From assembly GCA_021802115.1 (NCBI GenBank), contig JAKABA010000200.1, forward strand, positions 1 through 7,184: DNA of 7,184 bases, given 5' to 3'. This document shows positions 5,352 through 7,184 of the stretch, piece after piece (position 1 is the stretch's first letter; each line of letters opens with the position of its first letter). The notes under the pieces are model-generated. The model made no database searches. It saw nothing but the letters and a program-made list of their open reading frames with translations, and was not told the DNA's origin. This DNA comes from a bacterium (GTDB lineage: Bacteria; Chloroflexota; Dormibacteria; UBA8260; Bog-877). A program made the position numbers and the translations under genes.

Positions 5352-5358
5352 ACACACC

Positions 5359-5901
5359 ATGCGCATTGCTGGCGAGACCGTCGGCCGTCGCGGCGCGGCC
5401 GGGATTTCACTGGCGGCGGTTGCGGCGGCAGTGCTGGCGGTTCACGGATACTCAAGTCCCGGCTCGCTTTCGCTGTCGGGGTCGTCCCCGCTGGGATCCC
5501 GCCATGGGTCCGCCCTCAGCCCGACCGCCCGGACCACCCCATCGCCATCCCCCCAGCGCTCGGCAGCGCCGCGCCCCAGCGGGACCGCCACCCCGGGCCC
5601 CCTGCTCTCGTCCACCGCCTATGGGTCCTACACCTACCAGCTCTATCCGGGCAGCCCAAGCGCCCAGGCGCGTTTCGCCCTGGCCGGATTCAGCTACACG
5701 GCGCAGCGCTCAGGGGCCAGCGTGGACTTCACCCTCTACGTTTCCGGGGGTGGCCAGCCTCCCATCAAGAAGACCTATCCGGCCAGCGATCACATCTACT
5801 TCGTGGAGGCCAATCTGGGTGACGACTCCGGCAGCTCGGAGTACAACTTCGGCGACGACGGCCTGGTCGCCACCGATGCGACCGGGCACGTGGTCTCCTG
5901 A
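5359..5901 (+). CDS. Small exported or membrane-anchored protein with Ser/Pro linker, unknown function
   Basis: I do not recognise this 180-aa protein. The N-terminus has a basic start (MRIAGETVGRR) and a hydrophobic stretch at 15-31 (AGISLAAVAAAVLAVHGY), a signal peptide or an uncleaved anchor. No lipobox cysteine follows, and the mature protein has no cysteine at all. Residues 32-85 are a low-complexity linker rich in Ser, Pro, Thr and Gly, as in cell-wall-spanning or surface proteins. Residues 86-180 form a compact domain rich in Tyr, Ser, Gly and alternating hydrophobic residues (YGSYTYQLYPG, FALAGFSYTAQ, VDFTLYVSGG, HIYFVEANLG), probably all-beta, ending in an acidic part (GDDSGSSEYNFGDDG) that might bind metal or carbohydrate. 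That binding is a guess. A good ribosome site fixes the start. The DoxX-like gene begins 2 bases after its stop, so the two are very probably co-translated and may form one membrane-associated unit. Confidence 0.72.
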   Translation: MRIAGETVGRRGAAGISLAAVAAAVLAVHGYSSPGSLSLSGSSPLGSRHGSALSPTARTTPSPSPQRSAAPRPSGTATPGPLLSSTAYGSYTYQLYPGSPSAQARFALAGFSYTAQRSGASVDFTLYVSGGGQPPIKKTYPASDHIYFVEANLGDDSGSSEYNFGDDGLVATDATGHVVS

Positions 5902-5903
5902 GG

Positions 5904-6389
5904 ATGGCCAGACGAAACCGCCTGAACCGCGCGGCCGCGCGCACCCCGGGACCCTCCGCGGCCGCACCGCCGCCCCGGCTGGCAGCCGGCGCGTCCGCCG
6001 CCGGAAGTTGGAACTGGTCGACCCAGGCCTGGGCGCCCACCGCCGCCCGGGTCACCCTCGGGCTTGTGCTGCTGTGGTTCGGCGTTCACGAACTGGTGCA
6101 ACCCAGCCTGTGGACCGGGTACGTGCCGTTGATCCCCCAGACCTCCAAGCTGGCGATCGGGCTCGTCCTGTTCCACGGATGGATGCTGAGCGTCCTGGGG
6201 GTGGCCCTGGTACTGGGGGTGGCCCCGCGGCTGGCAGCGGCGGCGAGCGCGCTGCTGCTGGCCGAGATAGTGGTTTCCTTGACTTTGACCGGAGGCCTTT
6301 CCGACATCGTCGCCCGTGACTTCGGGGTGCTGGGACTCGCGCTGGCCGTGCTGGCCACCGCCGAGCAGGGGGTGCGACTGCGGAGCTGA
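5904..6389 (+). CDS. DoxX-like four-helix membrane protein
   Basis: An integral membrane protein of 161 aa resembling the DoxX family. Residues 1-45 are a polar Ala/Arg/Pro-rich cytoplasmic extension. Four membrane helices follow, near 47-63 (ARVTLGLVLLWFGVHEL), 82-105, 108-126 and 137-153. Family-like features are the R-x-x-L-G-x-x-x-x-x-x-G-x-x-E beginning of helix 1 followed by PSLW and YVP, and RDFGVLGLALAVL in helix 4. DoxX relatives are tied to quinone-linked oxidation in Acidianus thiosulfate oxidation and to redox or thiol stress systems in actinobacteria; the actual role here is unknown. The ATG at 5904 is 2 bases after the stop of the exported-protein gene (TGAGGATG), so its translation probably depends on ribosomes finishing that gene. 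There is no independent promoter. The long N-terminal extension is unusual for DoxX proteins. Confidence 0.75.
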   Translation: MARRNRLNRAAARTPGPSAAAPPPRLAAGASAAGSWNWSTQAWAPTAARVTLGLVLLWFGVHELVQPSLWTGYVPLIPQTSKLAIGLVLFHGWMLSVLGVALVLGVAPRLAAAASALLLAEIVVSLTLTGGLSDIVARDFGVLGLALAVLATAEQGVRLRS

Positions 6390-6413
6390 AGGTTCACGGG
6401 CCCTGACCGTGCG

Positions 6414-6428
6414 GTCGGTGCGACCGAC
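6414..6428 (+). terminator. Hairpin between the convergent DoxX-like and crotonase genes
   Basis: GTCGGT (6414-6419) and ACCGAC (6423-6428) form a perfect 6-bp stem with a 3-base loop. Just upstream, CACGG (6395-6399) and CCGTG (6407-6411) form another. Both lie within the 57 bases between the DoxX-like stop and the crotonase stop. Symmetric stems between convergent genes suit bidirectional termination; no T-run is present. Confidence 0.4.
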
Positions 6429-6434
6429 GGGGCC

Positions 6435-6456
6435 GACCGGCTGCCCTCAGCCGGTC
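6435..6456 (-). terminator. Strong hairpin overlapping the crotonase stop codon
   Basis: GACCGGCTG (6435-6443) and CAGCCGGTC (6448-6456) form a perfect 9-bp stem with a 4-base loop CCCT, the strongest hairpin I find in the window. The crotonase stop codon (complement of 6447-6449) lies at the loop-stem junction, so the stem starts within the last codons of that gene. It could end transcripts from either side. No T-run follows on either strand. Confidence 0.5.
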
Positions 6457-7184
6457 CATCCCGGAGGTCGGCGCTCCCGGAAGGCGGCCATTCCCTCGGC
6501 CCCCTCAGGGCTGGAGAACAGCCGTCGGGAGAGCTCCACCATCCGCTGGTAGCCGGACTCCTCATCCAGGTGGGGAATCTCCCGCACCAGCCGCCGGATC
6601 TCCCGCTGTGCGGACGGTGCTCCCAGCGCCAGCTCCTCAACCAGCGCCGCGGTCTCCGAGGACGCGCGCTCAGGGTCTACCACCCGGGTCACCAGCCCAG
6701 CCCTCATGGCCTCGTCGGCGCCGAAGGTGCGCCCGGTGAGGAAGAGCTCCAGGGCCGCACCCAGCGGCATCCTGGCCAGCACCGGGACCGCGATCACGGC
6801 TGGCGCGACGCCCACCTTGACCTCGCTGAAGGCGAAGGTGGCATCCCTGGTCGCGACCACGATGTCACTCTGGGCCACCAGGCCCATGCCCCCGCCCCGG
6901 ACCGCCCCTCGCACCTCCGCGATGAGGGGCTGGGGCAGTTCGCGCAGCAGCTTCAGCACCGGCACCAGCGCCCCCGCGCCCGGGCTGGCACCGGTCTCGC
7001 TCCTGGCTTCCAACTGCTCCCTGAGGTCCGCCCCTGAGCAGAAGACCGAGCCGGTGTGGCTCAGGATGACGGCTCGCACGCGACGGTCCTCCGCGGCTCT
7101 GACCAGCGCCGCCGCGAGCTGGTCGACGAGCGCCGCCGAGAGGGCGTTGCGGTTTGCCGGCGAGTCCAGGCTGATCCGGCGGGC
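6447..7184 (-). CDS. Enoyl-CoA hydratase/isomerase (crotonase), methylglutaconyl-CoA-hydratase-like; 5' end off window
   Basis: A cytoplasmic crotonase-fold enzyme acting on an enoyl-CoA thioester. The frame is open to the right edge, and 245 residues are visible; probably only 10-20 N-terminal residues are missing, since the visible part starts at the conserved RISLDSPANRNALS. The GTG at 7079 is not the start, because conserved sequence lies before it. In visible-residue numbering, the oxyanion-hole loop is FCSGADL (48-54), followed by VRGGGMGLVAQSDIVVA (95-111) and FSEVKVGVAPAVIAVPVLAR (119-138), then LTGRTFGADEAMRAGLVTRVV. The second catalytic Glu (Glu164 of rat hydratase) is present as Glu121 in SEVKVG, whereas the first (Glu144, in GGGxE) is Gly101. 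SEVxxGxAPAVI together with GGGxGL recalls LiuC/AtuE-type (methylglutaconyl- or isohexenylglutaconyl-CoA) hydratases of leucine or terpenoid breakdown. Exact substrate is inference. The C-terminus FRERRPPGWTG is typical of the family. Confidence 0.9.
   Translation of the reverse strand, partial: ARRISLDSPANRNALSAALVDQLAAALVRAAEDRRVRAVILSHTGSVFCSGADLREQLEARSETGASPGAGALVPVLKLLRELPQPLIAEVRGAVRGGGMGLVAQSDIVVATRDATFAFSEVKVGVAPAVIAVPVLARMPLGAALELFLTGRTFGADEAMRAGLVTRVVDPERASSETAALVEELALGAPSAQREIRRLVREIPHLDEESGYQRMVELSRRLFSSPEGAEGMAAFRERRPPGWTG

Noticed and set aside
5359..5400. Twin-arginine export signal in the exported protein
   Set aside because: GRRGAAGIS has the Arg pair but not the following hydrophobic pattern of S/T-R-R-x-F-L-K; a general secretory signal or anchor is simpler.
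5327..6319. 330-aa plus-strand open frame across the exported-protein and DoxX-like genes
   Set aside because: It is out of frame with both, is Arg/Pro-rich, and lacks a ribosome site. The two genes it overlaps have signal or membrane segments and coherent starts.
1..7184. tRNA, rRNA, CRISPR array, insertion sequence or phage genes
   Set aside because: I saw no T-loop (GGTTCGAATCC-like) in a cloverleaf, no regularly spaced repeats and no transposase, integrase or phage motif on either strand.

Overview
The window is about 7.2 kb of very GC-rich DNA with eight supported protein genes, one of them cut by the right edge. Strong G/C bias at third codon positions, GTG and TTG starts, weak Shine-Dalgarno sites and close gene packing suggest a free-living high-GC bacterium of the Actinomycetota / Chloroflexota / Candidatus Dormibacterota sort. 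That is an inference from composition and gene style; no rRNA or marker gene is present. I see no tRNA, rRNA, CRISPR array, transposase, integrase or phage gene.

Layout: (a) 1-485 has no convincing gene but is dense in short inverted repeats. (b) 486-1135, minus strand: two small genes overlapping by one base (TGATG), a 115-aa protein with two membrane segments followed by a 100-aa soluble, probably helical protein, both unrecognised. (c) 1202-6389, plus strand, six genes: a family-4-like uracil-DNA glycosylase with four candidate Fe-S cysteines; a nucleoside 2-deoxyribosyltransferase-fold protein behind a perfect TATAAT; a short GH36-type alpha-galactosidase with both catalytic aspartates; a UPF0104/YbhN-type multi-pass membrane protein; a small exported protein of unknown function; and a DoxX-like four-helix membrane protein 2 bases behind it. 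(d) 6447 to the right edge, minus strand: an enoyl-CoA hydratase/isomerase of the methylglutaconyl-CoA-hydratase-like branch, convergent with the DoxX-like gene and separated from it by strong hairpins.

Functional links are loose. The glycosylase and the NDT-like protein both concern N-glycosidic bonds of nucleobases or nucleosides. The exported protein and the DoxX-like protein are almost certainly one transcription unit and may work together at the membrane. The alpha-galactosidase and the crotonase look like independent catabolic genes. I find no multi-gene defence, secretion or mobile system. The best novelty candidates are the exported protein/DoxX pair, the overlapping minus-strand pair of unknown small proteins, the NDT-fold protein with Gln at the presumed catalytic Glu position, and the compact GH36 enzyme.
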